The position numbers and the translations under genes were made by a program. From Streptomyces sp. NBC_01298 (GTDB lineage: Bacteria > Actinomycetota > Actinomycetes > Streptomycetales > Streptomycetaceae), in contig NZ_CP108414.1 of NCBI RefSeq assembly GCF_035978755.1, positions 8,432,001 to 8,496,000 of the forward strand: a DNA stretch of 64,000 nucleotides. The letters are read 5' to 3'. Positions 34,803 through 44,767 of the stretch are shown here, piece by piece. Every line of letters begins with the position of its first letter. Positions within the stretch are counted from its first letter, which is position 1. Below the pieces are notes generated by a model. It did not search any database, was not told the DNA's origin, and saw only the letters and a program-made list of their open reading frames with translations.

Positions 34803-35662
34803 ACACCGAGTCCGACAAGGACGCCGAGTCCGGCGGGAACACCGCCCCGGAGCTCCTGCGGGTGACCGGACTGCGCAAGACCTACCGGACCGGGGGCACG
34901 GAGGTCGTCGCCGTCGACGACCTGTCGTTCTCCGTACGGACCGGCGGAGCGCTCGGCATCGTGGGGGAATCCGGTTCGGGCAAGACCACCACCGCCCGGA
35001 TGCTGATCGGCCTGGAACGCCCCGACGCGGGCGAGATCCTGGTGCAGGGCCGGCCGCTGGCGGCCTCCGTACGGGGGAGGCCGGCCCGGCTGGCCCGCGC
35101 CAAGGCGGTCCAGATCGTCTTCCAGGACCCCTACCTCTCCCTCGACGCGCGCCTGAGCATCGGCGAGACGGTCGACGGAGTCCTCAGGCTGCACGGAATG
35201 TCCGACCGGACGGCCCGGACCGCACGGGTACGGGAACTGCTGGCCCAGGTCGGCCTGGGCGACCGCGAGGCGGCCGCCCTGCCCCGCCGGCTCTCCGGTG
35301 GGCAGCGCCAGCGCGCCGCGATCGCCAGGGCGCTGGCGGTGCGACCAGCCGTCCTGGTGCTCGACGAGGCGGTGTCCGCCCTGGACGTGTCCGTCCAGGC
35401 GCAGGTGCTCAACCTGCTGTCCGACATCCGGCGCGACACCGGGATCGGCCTGGTGTTCGTCAGCCACGACCTGGCCGTCGTCCGCTACGTCTGCGACGAG
35501 GCGCTCGTCATGTACCGCGGCCGCACGATGGAGCACCGGCCGGTCGACGAGCTCCTCACCGACCCCCACCACCCCTACACCCGGCTGCTGCTGGCCTCCG
35601 TACCCCGTCCGGGCTGGGACCCCGACTCGATCAGCCGACGCCGGCGCGAGCTCACCCCCTGA
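34799..35662 (+). CDS. ABC transporter ATPase (DppF/OppF-like)
   Basis: A 287-residue second ATPase completing the peptide-type transporter. It shows Walker A GESGSGKTTTAR near residue 60, Q-loop IVFQDPYLSLD, signature LSGGQRQRA, Walker B VLVLDEAVSALD (Glu present though the usual EP is EA) and switch His in FVSHDLAVV. Unlike DppD it lacks the terminal cysteine segment and stops shortly after HPYTRLLLASVP. The strong palindrome at 35703 probably terminates the operon. Confidence 0.93.
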   Translation: MNTESDKDAESGGNTAPELLRVTGLRKTYRTGGTEVVAVDDLSFSVRTGGALGIVGESGSGKTTTARMLIGLERPDAGEILVQGRPLAASVRGRPARLARAKAVQIVFQDPYLSLDARLSIGETVDGVLRLHGMSDRTARTARVRELLAQVGLGDREAAALPRRLSGGQRQRAAIARALAVRPAVLVLDEAVSALDVSVQAQVLNLLSDIRRDTGIGLVFVSHDLAVVRYVCDEALVMYRGRTMEHRPVDELLTDPHHPYTRLLLASVPRPGWDPDSISRRRRELTP

Positions 35663-35702
35663 GAGCGCCGACAGCGCCGACGGTGGCCACGAAGGGGGCA
35701 TG

Positions 35703-35738
35703 ACGACGGGGCGGGTCCGTACGGACCCGCCCCGTCGT
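35703..35738 (+). terminator. 36-bp perfect palindrome after the peptide ABC operon
   Basis: The 18-base arm acgacggggcgggtccgt is followed directly by its exact complement. As RNA it would form a long GC hairpin 40 bases after the ATPase stop. There is no U-tract, as usual for GC-rich actinomycetes, so it is a likely intrinsic-like terminator. Confidence 0.65.
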
Positions 35739-35912
35739 GGGGGGTGGACGGACCGGCGTCTCCGGCGTTCGGGCGATCATGGCCGGATCCGCCCTGGCGT
35801 CCCCGGAACGCATGGCGGAAGATCCCTCAGCGGGCACTGCCCGTGGCTTACGATCGCCGCGGACGATCCCGTTCCGTGATCGCCGCTCGACCCGCACCCG
35901 TGGAGGTCAACC

Positions 35913-36761
35913 GTGTTCCGGACGGCCAGAGGAAACCGCAAGCACCCCGCAGGCCCCCGAATCCGCGTGGTCGCCGCGGCCGCGGCGGCGGGCGCGTTCC
36001 TCGTCGCGGGATGCTCCTCGGGCGACGACGGCCCGAGCGAGGCGGCCGGCGGGGTGCCCGTCGTGGAGAAGGGCAAGCTGACGACCTGCACCCACCTGCC
36101 CTATCCGCCGTTCCAGTTCGAGAAGGACGGCAAGGTCGTCGGTTTCGACGTGGCCCTGGTCGACCTGGTGGCGACCCGGCTCAAGGTGGAGCAGAAGATC
36201 CTCGACACGCCCTTCGAGAACTTCAAGACCGGCGCCTTCCTGAACTCCGGCGAGTGCGACCTCGCGGCCGCCGGCATGACGATCACCGACGAGCGCAAGA
36301 AGAACGTCGACTTCTCCGTCCCCTACTTCGACGCCACGCAGGCGCTGCTCGCCACCAAGAAGAGCGGCGTCACCTCGCTCGCCGACCTCAAGTCGAAGAA
36401 GAAGAAGCTGGGCGCCCAGGCCGAGACCACCGGCGAGAGCTACGCCAAGGCCCAGGGCTTCGACCCGGTCGCCTTCGAGAGCTCGGACGCGGTCATCAAC
36501 GGGCTGCGCACCGGCCAGGTGGACGCGGTGGTCATCGACTACCCCGTGGTCCAGGGCTGGCTCAAGGACCCCAAGAACGCAGCCGAGTTCACCCTCGGAC
36601 AGAACATCGAGACCGGCGAGCAGTACGGCTTCTCGGTGAAGAAGGGCAACACCGCCCTCGTGGCCGCGATCGACAAGGCGATCACCGACGCCAAGGCCGA
36701 CGGCACCTACAAGAAGCTCTACGAGCAGTGGATCGGCCCGCTGCCCCAGACCACCCCGTGA
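35913..36761 (+). CDS. Amino-acid ABC transporter substrate-binding lipoprotein (family 3)
   Basis: A 282-residue binding protein. The GTG start has GGAGG nine bases ahead. The signal ends in the lipobox LVAGCSS, anchoring the mature protein at the membrane exterior. Family-3 motifs: LTTCTHLPYPPFQFEKDG (first lobe entry), VVGFDVALVDLVA, CDLAAAGMTITDERKKNVDFS, and the second-lobe Asp in QVDAVVIDYPVV. It belongs to the glutamine/glutamate/arginine-type polar amino-acid importers and heads an SBP-permease-ATPase operon. Confidence 0.92.
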   Translation: MFRTARGNRKHPAGPRIRVVAAAAAAGAFLVAGCSSGDDGPSEAAGGVPVVEKGKLTTCTHLPYPPFQFEKDGKVVGFDVALVDLVATRLKVEQKILDTPFENFKTGAFLNSGECDLAAAGMTITDERKKNVDFSVPYFDATQALLATKKSGVTSLADLKSKKKKLGAQAETTGESYAKAQGFDPVAFESSDAVINGLRTGQVDAVVIDYPVVQGWLKDPKNAAEFTLGQNIETGEQYGFSVKKGNTALVAAIDKAITDAKADGTYKKLYEQWIGPLPQTTP

Positions 36762-37558
36762 CCTCCCGGCTGACCCGGCGCCAGCGCCGCCGGGTCTCGC
36801 AGGGACTGCAGTACGCGCTCTTCGTCGCGGTCCTGGTGCTGATCGCCGTCTCTGCGGACTGGGGCAGGCTGCAGAACCAGTTCGCCCAGAAGGACCTGGC
36901 GCTGCGGCTGTTCCCGGACATCATCACCACGGCCCTGCGCAACACGGTGATCTACACGACGTCCGGGTTCCTCCTGGGCCTGGTCCTCGGCCTGGTCATC
37001 GCCATGATGAGGCTGTCCTCCGTGGCCCCCTACCGGTGGGTCGCGAGCGTCTACATCGAGCTGTTCCGGGGGCTGCCGGCCCTGCTGATCTTCATCTTCG
37101 TGGGCGTGGCGGTGCCCCTGGCGTTCCCCGGTACGGAGATCCCCGGCGGAACGTACGGCAAGGTCGCGATCGGCCTCGGACTCGTGGCCGCCGCCTATAT
37201 GGCGGAAACGATCCGGGCCGGCATCCAGGCCGTACCCAAGGGGCAGATGGAGGCGGCCCGTTCGCTGGGCTTCTCGCACGCGCGCGCCATGGTCTCGATC
37301 GTCATCCCGCAGGCCTTCCGCATCGTCATCCCGCCCCTCACCAACGAACTCGTCCTGCTGTTCAAGGACTCCTCCCTCGTCCTGTTCCTCGGTGTGACGC
37401 TCTCGGAGCGCGAACTGACGAAATTCGGGCGGGATCTCGCCAGCCAGACCGCCAACTCCACCCCGATCCTGGTCGCGGGCCTGTGCTACCTCCTGGTGAC
37501 CGTGCCACTGAGCTTCGTGGTGCGCCGCCTGGAGGCCCGCGCGGACAAGGCCGTGTGA
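36758..37558 (+). CDS. Amino-acid ABC transporter permease
   Basis: A 266-residue permease starting at GTG 36758, which overlaps the binding-protein stop (GTGA). It has the polar amino-acid HEQRo/GlnP pattern: [60 protein letters not shown] (the ATPase-contact loop) and [17 protein letters not shown]. About five hydrophobic helices. A single permease gene implies a homodimeric channel. Confidence 0.93.
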   Translation: MTSRLTRRQRRRVSQGLQYALFVAVLVLIAVSADWGRLQNQFAQKDLALRLFPDIITTALRNTVIYTTSGFLLGLVLGLVIAMMRLSSVAPYRWVASVYIELFRGLPALLIFIFVGVAVPLAFPGTEIPGGTYGKVAIGLGLVAAAYMAETIRAGIQAVPKGQMEAARSLGFSHARAMVSIVIPQAFRIVIPPLTNELVLLFKDSSLVLFLGVTLSERELTKFGRDLASQTANSTPILVAGLCYLLVTVPLSFVVRRLEARADKAV

Positions 37559-37565
37559 GGTAGAC

Positions 37566-38462
37566 ATGCCACAGGAGGCTCCAGCGGTGGACAGCACGGC
37601 CACGGACGGCCCGGAGATCGAGATCCGGGGACTGCACAAGTCCTTCGGAGCCCACCACGTCCTGCGCGGCATCGACCTCGACATCGCCCGCGGCGAGGTG
37701 GTGTGCGTGATCGGGCCGTCCGGCTCGGGGAAGTCGACGCTGCTGCGCTGCGTGAACCTGCTCGAAGAGCCCAGCGAGGGCCGGGTCTTCGTCGGCGGCA
37801 CTGAAGTCACCGACCCGGACGTCGACATCGACGCCGTACGCCGCCGCATCGGGATGGTCTTCCAGCAGTTCAACCTCTTCCCGCACCTGAGCGTGCGCGA
37901 CAACCTCGCCCTGCCCCAGCGCCGCGTCCTGGGCCGGGGCAGGGCCGAGGCCGAGGCCCTGGCCGAGAAGAACCTCGCCCGTGTCGGCCTTTCCGACAAG
38001 TCCGGCGCGTACCCCGCCCAGTTGTCCGGCGGCCAGCAGCAGCGGGTGGCGATCGCCCGAGCCCTGTCGATGGGGCCGGAGGTGATGCTCTTCGACGAGC
38101 CGACCTCGGCGCTGGACCCCGAACTCGTCGGCGAGGTACTGGCGGTGATGCGGGTCCTGGCGGGCGAGGGCATGACGATGATGGTCGTCACCCACGAGAT
38201 GAGCTTCGCCCGCGAGGTCGCGGACCGGGTCGTCTTCATGGACGGCGGAGTCGTCGTCGAGGACGGGCCGGCCGCCCGGATGGTGGGGGATCCCCGCGAG
38301 GAGCGGACCAGGGAGTTCCTCAACCGGATCCTGGACCCGGCGGCGACCGGAGCACCCGGAGCACCCCAGGAACCCGGAGCGCCCCAGGAACCCGGGGCAC
38401 CGGAGGCCCCCGGAGCACCCGGGGCTCGCGGCGAAGGCGGGCAACGGGGCGGGGACGCCTGA
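37566..38462 (+). CDS. Amino-acid ABC transporter ATPase (GlnQ-like)
   Basis: A 298-residue ATPase, seven bases after the permease. Walker [13 protein letters not shown] near residue 52, Q-loop [11 protein letters not shown], signature LSGGQQQRV, Walker [15 protein letters not shown] and switch VVTHEMSFA define the polar amino-acid subclass. The last 38 residues are a Gly-Ala-Pro/Glu repeat ([19 protein letters not shown]) not found in the family core and encoded by short DNA repeats; it is probably disordered. Confidence 0.94.
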   Translation: MPQEAPAVDSTATDGPEIEIRGLHKSFGAHHVLRGIDLDIARGEVVCVIGPSGSGKSTLLRCVNLLEEPSEGRVFVGGTEVTDPDVDIDAVRRRIGMVFQQFNLFPHLSVRDNLALPQRRVLGRGRAEAEALAEKNLARVGLSDKSGAYPAQLSGGQQQRVAIARALSMGPEVMLFDEPTSALDPELVGEVLAVMRVLAGEGMTMMVVTHEMSFAREVADRVVFMDGGVVVEDGPAARMVGDPREERTREFLNRILDPAATGAPGAPQEPGAPQEPGAPEAPGAPGARGEGGQRGGDA

Positions 38463-38703
38463 TCGCTCCGGGCACCTGACCACGTCGGGCACCCGCCGGG
38501 GCCCACCTGCGCCACCGAGTTGATCATGGGGCAGGATGGCACCCGTTCCGTACGCGCACGCGTGCGCGAACGCGGCCCCACGCACGACGAACTGACAGGT
38601 GACAAGGTGACAAGGTGACCCGGCCCACACCCACACCCCTCATCCGGCGGCCCGCAGGACCAGCCGCCGCCGCCCCGGTCCGGCGAGTGACGGAGGGCGT
38701 CCG

Positions 38704-39837
38704 TTGACCCGGGACCTCGTCCTGCACGACTGGCTGATCGCGGGCATAGCCCTGGCCGCGGGCGGACTCGCCGGACTGCTCCTGCGCGCCCTCGTGCGGT
38801 GGCTGGCCAAGCACGCCCTCAGGACCCGCTGGGGCGGCGACGACATCATCGTCGACGCGCTGCGCACCCTCGCACCCGCGGCGGCCGTCATCGCCGGCGC
38901 CGCCGTGGCCGCCTCGACGCTGCCCCTGGGCCCGCGGGTCTCAGGGTGGGTGAACCAGTCGCTGACCGCACTGCTGATCCTCGTGGCCACCGTCGGCGCG
39001 GCCCGCGTCGTGGCCGGCCTCGTCCAGTCCGTGGCCCAGGCGCGGACGGGAGTGGCCGGATCGGCCACCATATTCGTCAACATCACGCGCGTCCTGGTGC
39101 TCGCGATGGGTCTGCTCGTCGCCCTCGAAACCGTGGGCGTGTCCATCGCGCCCCTGCTCACCGCACTCGGCGTGGGTGGCCTCGCCGTCGCCCTGGCGCT
39201 GCAGGACACCCTCGCCAACCTCTTCGCGGGCGTCCACATCCTCGCCTCGAAGACGGTGCAGCCCGGTGACTACATCCGGCTGACGAGCGGCGAGGAGGGG
39301 TACGTCGTCGACATCAACTGGCGCAACACCGTGGTCCGCAACCTGTCGAACAACCTGGTGATCATCCCCAACGGGCGGCTCGCGCGCACCAACATGACCA
39401 ACTTCACCCAGCCCGAGCAGCAGTTGTCGATCATGGTCCAGGTGGGAGTGGGCTACGAGAGCGACCTGGAGCACGTGGAGCGGGTGACCCTCGAGGTGGT
39501 CGACGGGGTGATGGCGGACATCAACGGCGCCGTTCCCGACCACGAGGGAGCCGTACGCTTCCACACCTTCGCGGACTCCCGGATCAACTTCACGGTGATC
39601 CTCGGCGTCGGCGAGTTCAGTGACCAGTACCGGATCAAGCACGAGTTCATCAAGCGGCTGCACAGCCGGTTCCGGGCGGAGGGCATCTCGATCCCCGCCC
39701 CCACGCGGACGGTCGCGCTCCACCAGGAGGGCCTGCGGTCCGAGCCGTTCGCAGGGGTCCCGCCGCTCTCTTCTGTGTCACCGGTCCCGCAGCAGCGCGA
39801 GGCGCCCGTCACGGCCCTGGCGGAGGGCGTGCGGTAG
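38704..39837 (+). CDS. MscS-family mechanosensitive ion channel
   Basis: A 377-residue small-conductance channel homologue. TTG 38704 is preceded by GGAGGG at good spacing. Four hydrophobic segments precede the pore-lining helix GVGGLAVALALQDTLANLFAG (near residues 156-176), followed by the MscS beta domain with VQPGDYIRL, GYVVDINWRNTVVRNLSNN and IIPNGRLA, then an alpha-beta C-terminal domain. It would release solutes on hypo-osmotic shock. Upstream 38463-38703 carries GGTGACAA direct repeats near 38596 but no clear promoter. Confidence 0.9.
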   Translation: MTRDLVLHDWLIAGIALAAGGLAGLLLRALVRWLAKHALRTRWGGDDIIVDALRTLAPAAAVIAGAAVAASTLPLGPRVSGWVNQSLTALLILVATVGAARVVAGLVQSVAQARTGVAGSATIFVNITRVLVLAMGLLVALETVGVSIAPLLTALGVGGLAVALALQDTLANLFAGVHILASKTVQPGDYIRLTSGEEGYVVDINWRNTVVRNLSNNLVIIPNGRLARTNMTNFTQPEQQLSIMVQVGVGYESDLEHVERVTLEVVDGVMADINGAVPDHEGAVRFHTFADSRINFTVILGVGEFSDQYRIKHEFIKRLHSRFRAEGISIPAPTRTVALHQEGLRSEPFAGVPPLSSVSPVPQQREAPVTALAEGVR

Positions 39838-39943
39838 CGGGGGACACCGGCGGAGGGGGGCGGGGAGGCGGGTCATAAGCTGACGCCCCGGGGCCCGCGC
39901 CCCGCCGTCGCCCGCACAGCGCCGCCCATCGAAAGGACCTGTC

Positions 39944-40195
39944 ATGAGTGAGAAGGCCCGCAAGCTCTTCGACGCGCTCGACCTGAACAGCGACGGGGTG
40001 CTGACCAGGGTCGAGGTGATCACGGCCCTGCGCAGCAAGGGCCCCACCCTCGCCGCCCAGGGCGATCTGCCCTTCTGGGCCGTGGGCGACGTCGATACCT
40101 CCTCGGCCCTCTTCGACCGGGCGAACGCGGACGGCGACGACGTGCTGACCTTCGAGGAGTTCGAGCGCGAGGTCGACCGTCGCTTCGGCTGGTAG
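39944..40195 (+). CDS. EF-hand calcium-binding protein
   Basis: An 83-residue protein with GAAAGGA before its ATG. The first EF-hand loop is DLNSDGVLTRVE (residues 13-24), a full canonical 12-residue loop ending in Glu. The second, around residues 57-71 (NADGDDVLTFEEF), retains Asp, Gly and Glu positions. Such small paired EF-hand proteins are common in Streptomyces (calerythrin/CabA-like) as cytoplasmic calcium buffers or sensors. Upstream CATAAGCT near 39875 is a possible -10 element. It stands alone and ends at a strong hairpin. Confidence 0.88.
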   Translation: MSEKARKLFDALDLNSDGVLTRVEVITALRSKGPTLAAQGDLPFWAVGDVDTSSALFDRANADGDDVLTFEEFEREVDRRFGW

Positions 40196-40201
40196 CCGCG
40201 A

Positions 40202-40235
40202 GCGGGCCCCGGACCAGGGACGGTCCGGGGCCCGC
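40202..40235. terminator. Bidirectional terminator between EF-hand and P450 genes
   Basis: Perfect 14-bp arms gcgggccccggacc and ggtccggggcccgc with a six-base loop lie between two converging genes. It is placed to stop transcription from both sides. Confidence 0.75.
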
Positions 40236-40268
40236 CTCAGGTCCGCTCAGGGCCTGCTCGGCGCCGGT

Positions 40269-41507
<1,239 letters not shown>

Positions 41508-41531
41508 GGGGGTCCTCCGGGAACGTGCGGG

Positions 41532-42926
41532 TCAGTGCCCGGCGGGGGTGAAGGTGGCGATCCGGCGTTCGGCCGGCGAGTACCCGCTGAGGGTGATGGT
41601 CGGGCCGTGCGTGGGCACGGAGGGGTCGGGGAAGTCGGCCGGGATCGGCCGCTGCCCGTCGGGACGCCGGTCCACGGTGGTGAACGGGGGCGGGAACGGC
41701 GCCGTGCTCTCGATCTGCTTCTCGTAGAACTGCAGCCAGCGCCCGTTGTCGAAGGTGACGGCCCCGATGACCCGGCCCTGGTAGCCGTAGACCCCGGTGA
41801 ACCGGCGCTCGGACCGGGACCCCTGGGTGATCATGATCTCGGTGCCCATGGAGGGAACGCCCACGGACTTGATGTTCACTCCGAACTGGGAGGACCAGAA
41901 CGCCGGCACCCACAGGTGCGGCCGGCGGTCGGTGCTCTCGCTCATCATGTTGTGGGCGGCGGTCTCGGCCTGCGCCACGGCGTTGCCCCAGTGCTCCAGG
42001 GACAGGAACTGGTAGCCGAACAGCGCGTGCGGGGAGCGGGCCACGTCGCCCGCCACGTAGATGTCGTCGGTGACGATCCCGCGCAGGTCGAAGGCCCGGC
42101 AGCCCGCGTCGCAGGCGATGCCGCGCGGACCCGCGCCGAGTCCGGAGCCGGCCAGCCACTCGGTGTTGCGCTGGGCGCCGAGCCCGACGACCACCACGTC
42201 GCATTCCAGCGTGGTGCCGTCGGAGAGGTGCGCGGCGCGCACCCGTCCGGTGGAGTCGCCCTCCAGGGCGGTCACCGAGATCCCGGTCCGCAGGTCCACG
42301 CCGTTCTCCCGCTGGAGTTCGGCGGCCACGGCCCCGATCACCCCGCCCAGGGCGCCGACCAGGGGGCCGTTGCCGCGTTCGGCGACGGTCACCTCCAGCC
42401 CGCGTTCGCGGCACGCCGAGGCGATCTCGGAGCCGGTGAACCCGGCGCCGATGACCAGGACCCGGCGCGGCCCGGCGGCCAGGGCGCGGGCCAGGCCCGC
42501 CCCGTCCTCGCGGGTGCGCAGGGTGAAGACCCCGGCGAGCTCGGCCTCGACCTCGTTCGGCCAGGGCCGGGCCCGGACCCCGGTGGCGATCAGGAGGCGG
42601 TCGTACGGGACCTCCTCGCCGTCGGCGAGCTTCACCGTACGGGCCGCCATATCGAGCCCCGTGGCCGCGACGCCCAGGCGCCACGCCGCGTCGATGTCGC
42701 GCCGCCGGGGGAGCAGGGTGCGCTCGGCGTCGGCCTTGCCCAGCAGCACCTGCTTGGACAGGGGCGGCCGGTCGTACGGCTCGTGGGGCTCGTCGCCGAT
42801 CAGGGTCAGCGAGCCGGCGAAGCCCTTCTCGCGCATGACCTCGGCCGCCCGCAGGCCGGCCAGGGAGGCACCGACGACCACGATCCGGCCGGAGCGCTTG
42901 AGCTGGTCCAGGGCGGTGTCAGCCAT
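41532..42926 (-). CDS. FAD-dependent ferredoxin reductase
   Basis: A 464-residue NAD(P)H-dependent flavoprotein of the putidaredoxin/rubredoxin-reductase type. It has the FAD motif VVVGASLAGLRAAEVMR at residues 16-32, the NAD(P) motif VLVIGAGFTGSEIASACRERG near 155, and the FAD-contact IYVAGDVA near 285. The C-terminal reductase domain contains FWSSQFGVNIKSVG. It starts eight bases inside the ferredoxin gene, confirming one operon, and should pass electrons from NAD(P)H to that ferredoxin. Confidence 0.93.
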   Translation of the reverse strand: MADTALDQLKRSGRIVVVGASLAGLRAAEVMREKGFAGSLTLIGDEPHEPYDRPPLSKQVLLGKADAERTLLPRRRDIDAAWRLGVAATGLDMAARTVKLADGEEVPYDRLLIATGVRARPWPNEVEAELAGVFTLRTREDGAGLARALAAGPRRVLVIGAGFTGSEIASACRERGLEVTVAERGNGPLVGALGGVIGAVAAELQRENGVDLRTGISVTALEGDSTGRVRAAHLSDGTTLECDVVVVGLGAQRNTEWLAGSGLGAGPRGIACDAGCRAFDLRGIVTDDIYVAGDVARSPHALFGYQFLSLEHWGNAVAQAETAAHNMMSESTDRRPHLWVPAFWSSQFGVNIKSVGVPSMGTEIMITQGSRSERRFTGVYGYQGRVIGAVTFDNGRWLQFYEKQIESTAPFPPPFTTVDRRPDGQRPIPADFPDPSVPTHGPTITLSGYSPAERRIATFTPAGH

Positions 42927-43176
42927 CGGAGGTCCCCCCTCCGGCGCCGGAGGGGGCAGTGGCTGAGGAGGTGGCGACCCGGTCCAGGTCGTCCACGAGG
43001 ATCGCCTGCACGGGGCAGGCGGCCGCGGCCTGGGCCACGCGCTCGCGCTGGGCCTCCTCGGCCTGGGGATCGTAGAGCAGTCCCTCGTCCCCGTGCATCG
43101 CGAAGACGTCGGGGGCGAGGAAGGCGCACTGTGCGTATCCCTGGCACCGGTTGAGATCGACGACGAGCCTCAGCAA
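42919..43176 (-). CDS. 3Fe-4S ferredoxin
   Basis: An 85-residue P450-type ferredoxin. TTG 43176 is preceded by GAAAGGA. Cluster ligands are in NRCQGYAQCAFLAPDVF (Cys11 and Cys17; Gly replaces the second Cys of a 4Fe cluster, giving a 3Fe-4S type) and the distal Cys in AAACPVQAI. Family members run to about 65 residues; the last 20 here are Ser/Gly/Ala-rich. First gene of the P450 electron-transfer operon, supplying electrons to the P450 at 40269. Confidence 0.92.
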   Translation of the reverse strand: MLRLVVDLNRCQGYAQCAFLAPDVFAMHGDEGLLYDPQAEEAQRERVAQAAAACPVQAILVDDLDRVATSSATAPSGAGGGTSDG

Positions 43177-43281
43177 GGTGTGGTCCTTTCGGTGCCCCCC
43201 TGGGCTTTCCGGACCAGCGTGCGCGCGCGGCTGACGCCAGGCGCGTCCGGGGAGGCCATTGGAGTGAGGACCCGGTGCCCG

Positions 43282-43938
43282 TCAGGCGGCCGGGCCGGTG
43301 GACCGGCCGGGGCGGCCCCGGCCGGACCGCAGGATGTACAGGCTCACGAGCAGGGCCCAGGCCGGGAAGACCAGCTCGGACCAGGGCAGGGAGGACCCGG
43401 CCACCAGCAGCACCAGTCCGGCGAGGTAACCGGTCAGGGCCAGCGGGCGCGGGAAGGCACCGAGCCGGCGGCCGATCGTGGAGGTCGCGAACACGAACAC
43501 GGCGGCCATCCGCATCCCGTAGGTGGTCAGCAGCGTGTAGGCGAAGTGCCGGCCGAACTCCTGGGGCTGATCGGCGTCCAGCACGGTCCCCGCGGCCGCG
43601 GCGGCGCCGAAGAGACAGGCGACGAAGATGATCCCGCTGCCCAGGAACACGCTGGCGACGAACCGGTCCTCCGCTTCGCCGGAATGCTCCCGCAGCGCGC
43701 CCATGAACCACAGGAAGGCGATGCCCGCGAAGGGGACGAGCTCCAGCGCGGTGGTCACCGCGTCCCGCTGCCCCGAGGTGACCTCGATCTCGGCCGCGCC
43801 GCCCCCCTCCGGCAGGGCGATCCGGGCCAGCACGATGGCCGCCGCCATGAGGGCGGCGAAGAGGATCCCCGCGAGCCCCGCCGCCCTGGGGGTGCTCAGG
43901 CTCTGTACCGGGGCCGTCCCCGGTGCTTCTGGTCTCAT
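43282..43938 (-). CDS. Uncharacterised multi-pass membrane protein
   Basis: A 218-residue protein with about six hydrophobic segments (for example AAGLAGILFAALMAAAIV, ELVPFAGIAFLWFMGAL, FLGSGIIFVACLFGAAA, LALTGYLAGLVLLVAG). ATG 43938 is the most likely start; upstream in-frame sequence is Pro/Arg-rich and runs through the divergent promoter. I do not recognise a functional family. It is transcribed away from the membrane protein/XRE operon and sits downstream of nothing else, so no job can be inferred. Confidence 0.72.
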   Translation of the reverse strand: MRPEAPGTAPVQSLSTPRAAGLAGILFAALMAAAIVLARIALPEGGGAAEIEVTSGQRDAVTTALELVPFAGIAFLWFMGALREHSGEAEDRFVASVFLGSGIIFVACLFGAAAAAGTVLDADQPQEFGRHFAYTLLTTYGMRMAAVFVFATSTIGRRLGAFPRPLALTGYLAGLVLLVAGSSLPWSELVFPAWALLVSLYILRSGRGRPGRSTGPAA

Positions 43939-44027
43939 CCGTCCAGCAAGCCCGCCGCACGGCCGTGGTGCCAGCGGGGCCGCGCGCCCGGGTGACACGG
44001 GGCCCGGGTCGCGCCCATGAAGGCGGA

Positions 44028-44091
44028 TGTAAGAAATTGTTGACACGAGGTATGGGTTCTTTTACCTTCGTGATGTCAAAGTTCTTTTACA
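44028..44091 (+). promoter_or_regulatory. AT-rich promoter/operator with inverted and direct repeats
   Basis: An imperfect 18-bp inverted repeat lies at 44028-44045 (tgtaagaaattgttgaca) and 44074-44091 (tgtcaaagttcttttaca). gttcttttac occurs twice directly, at 44056 and 44081. TTGACA at 44040-44045 can serve as a -35 box. The AT content is far above the surroundings. Probably the operator of the XRE regulator encoded just downstream. Confidence 0.6.
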
Positions 44092-44108
44092 CGGGAGCGG
44101 GTGCGGTC

Positions 44109-44540
44109 GTGGCCTTCGAGGAGAAGCGCGCATGGATCATGGGGGTGGTCGCGATCGTCGGGTACGCGGTCTACCTGGCCATCGTCCTGGGCCGGTCGGG
44201 CGACGGGACCCCCCTCACGGAGGTCCCGTACGTCACTCCGCTGCTCTGGACGGTCGGCGGGGCCATCGCAGCCGCGATCCTCCTCAACATCGCGGTGGCG
44301 GTGACCAAGCCCGGCGAGGCCGACGTCAAGGACCAGCGGGACAAGGAGATCGGCCGCATCGGCGAGCACGCCGGGCAGTCCTTCCTCGCCATCGGCGCCG
44401 TGGCCGCGCTGATCCTCTCGATGGCCGGTGCGGACCGCTTCTGGATCTCGAACGCCCTCTACCTGGGCTTCGTCCTCTCGGCGGTGTTCGGCTCGGCCGT
44501 CAAGCTCGCCGCCTACCGCCGGGGGTTCCAGTCGTGGTGA
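44109..44540 (+). CDS. Small membrane protein (four predicted helices)
   Basis: A 143-residue protein starting at GTG 44109 (VAFEEKRAWIMG). Upstream in-frame ATGs at 44052 and 44073 would place coding sequence across an AT-rich repeat region with non-Streptomyces codon use, so I reject them. Hydrophobic segments near MGVVAIVGYAVYLAIVLG, LLWTVGGAIAAAILLNIAVAV, FLAIGAVAALILSM and ALYLGFVLSAVFG. This type of protein is regularly paired with a small helix-turn-helix regulator, as here: its stop overlaps the next start (GTGA). The function is unknown, possibly sensing for the regulator. Confidence 0.8.
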   Translation: MAFEEKRAWIMGVVAIVGYAVYLAIVLGRSGDGTPLTEVPYVTPLLWTVGGAIAAAILLNIAVAVTKPGEADVKDQRDKEIGRIGEHAGQSFLAIGAVAALILSMAGADRFWISNALYLGFVLSAVFGSAVKLAAYRRGFQSW

Positions 44541-44767
44541 AGCCGACCGGCATCACGAACCGGATCAGGATCCTGCGCTTCGAGGCCGGGGAAATGACAC
44601 AGGCCGAGCTGGCGGAGCGCATCGGCGTGACCCGCCAGACCGTCATCGCCATCGAGAAGGGCCGCTACTCGCCCTCGCTGGAGACGGCCTTCAGGATCGC
44701 CCGCGTCTTCACGGTACCGCTCGAACAGGTATTCCTATACGGAGATCAGGAAGGGACGGCGCCGTGA
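44537..44767 (+). CDS. Small XRE-family helix-turn-helix regulator
   Basis: A 76-residue protein that is little more than an XRE DNA-binding domain: IRILRFEAGEMTQAELAERIG then VTRQTVIAIEKGRYSPSLETAFRIARVF, ending in VPLEQVFLYGDQ. Start is GTG 44537 (GTGA overlap with the membrane protein; GTG 44534 is equally possible). Such proteins form autoregulatory operons with a small membrane protein partner, and the repeats at 44028-44091 are its likely binding sites. Confidence 0.9.
   Translation: MKPTGITNRIRILRFEAGEMTQAELAERIGVTRQTVIAIEKGRYSPSLETAFRIARVFTVPLEQVFLYGDQEGTAP

Noticed and set aside
38550..38575. GCGCACGCGTGCGC palindrome upstream of the MscS gene as an operator
   Set aside because: Alternating G/C dyads of this size are frequent in such DNA and no promoter elements surround it.
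44052..44108. Upstream ATG starts for the small membrane protein
   Set aside because: They would translate an AT-rich repeat region with atypical codons that looks like the promoter and operator.
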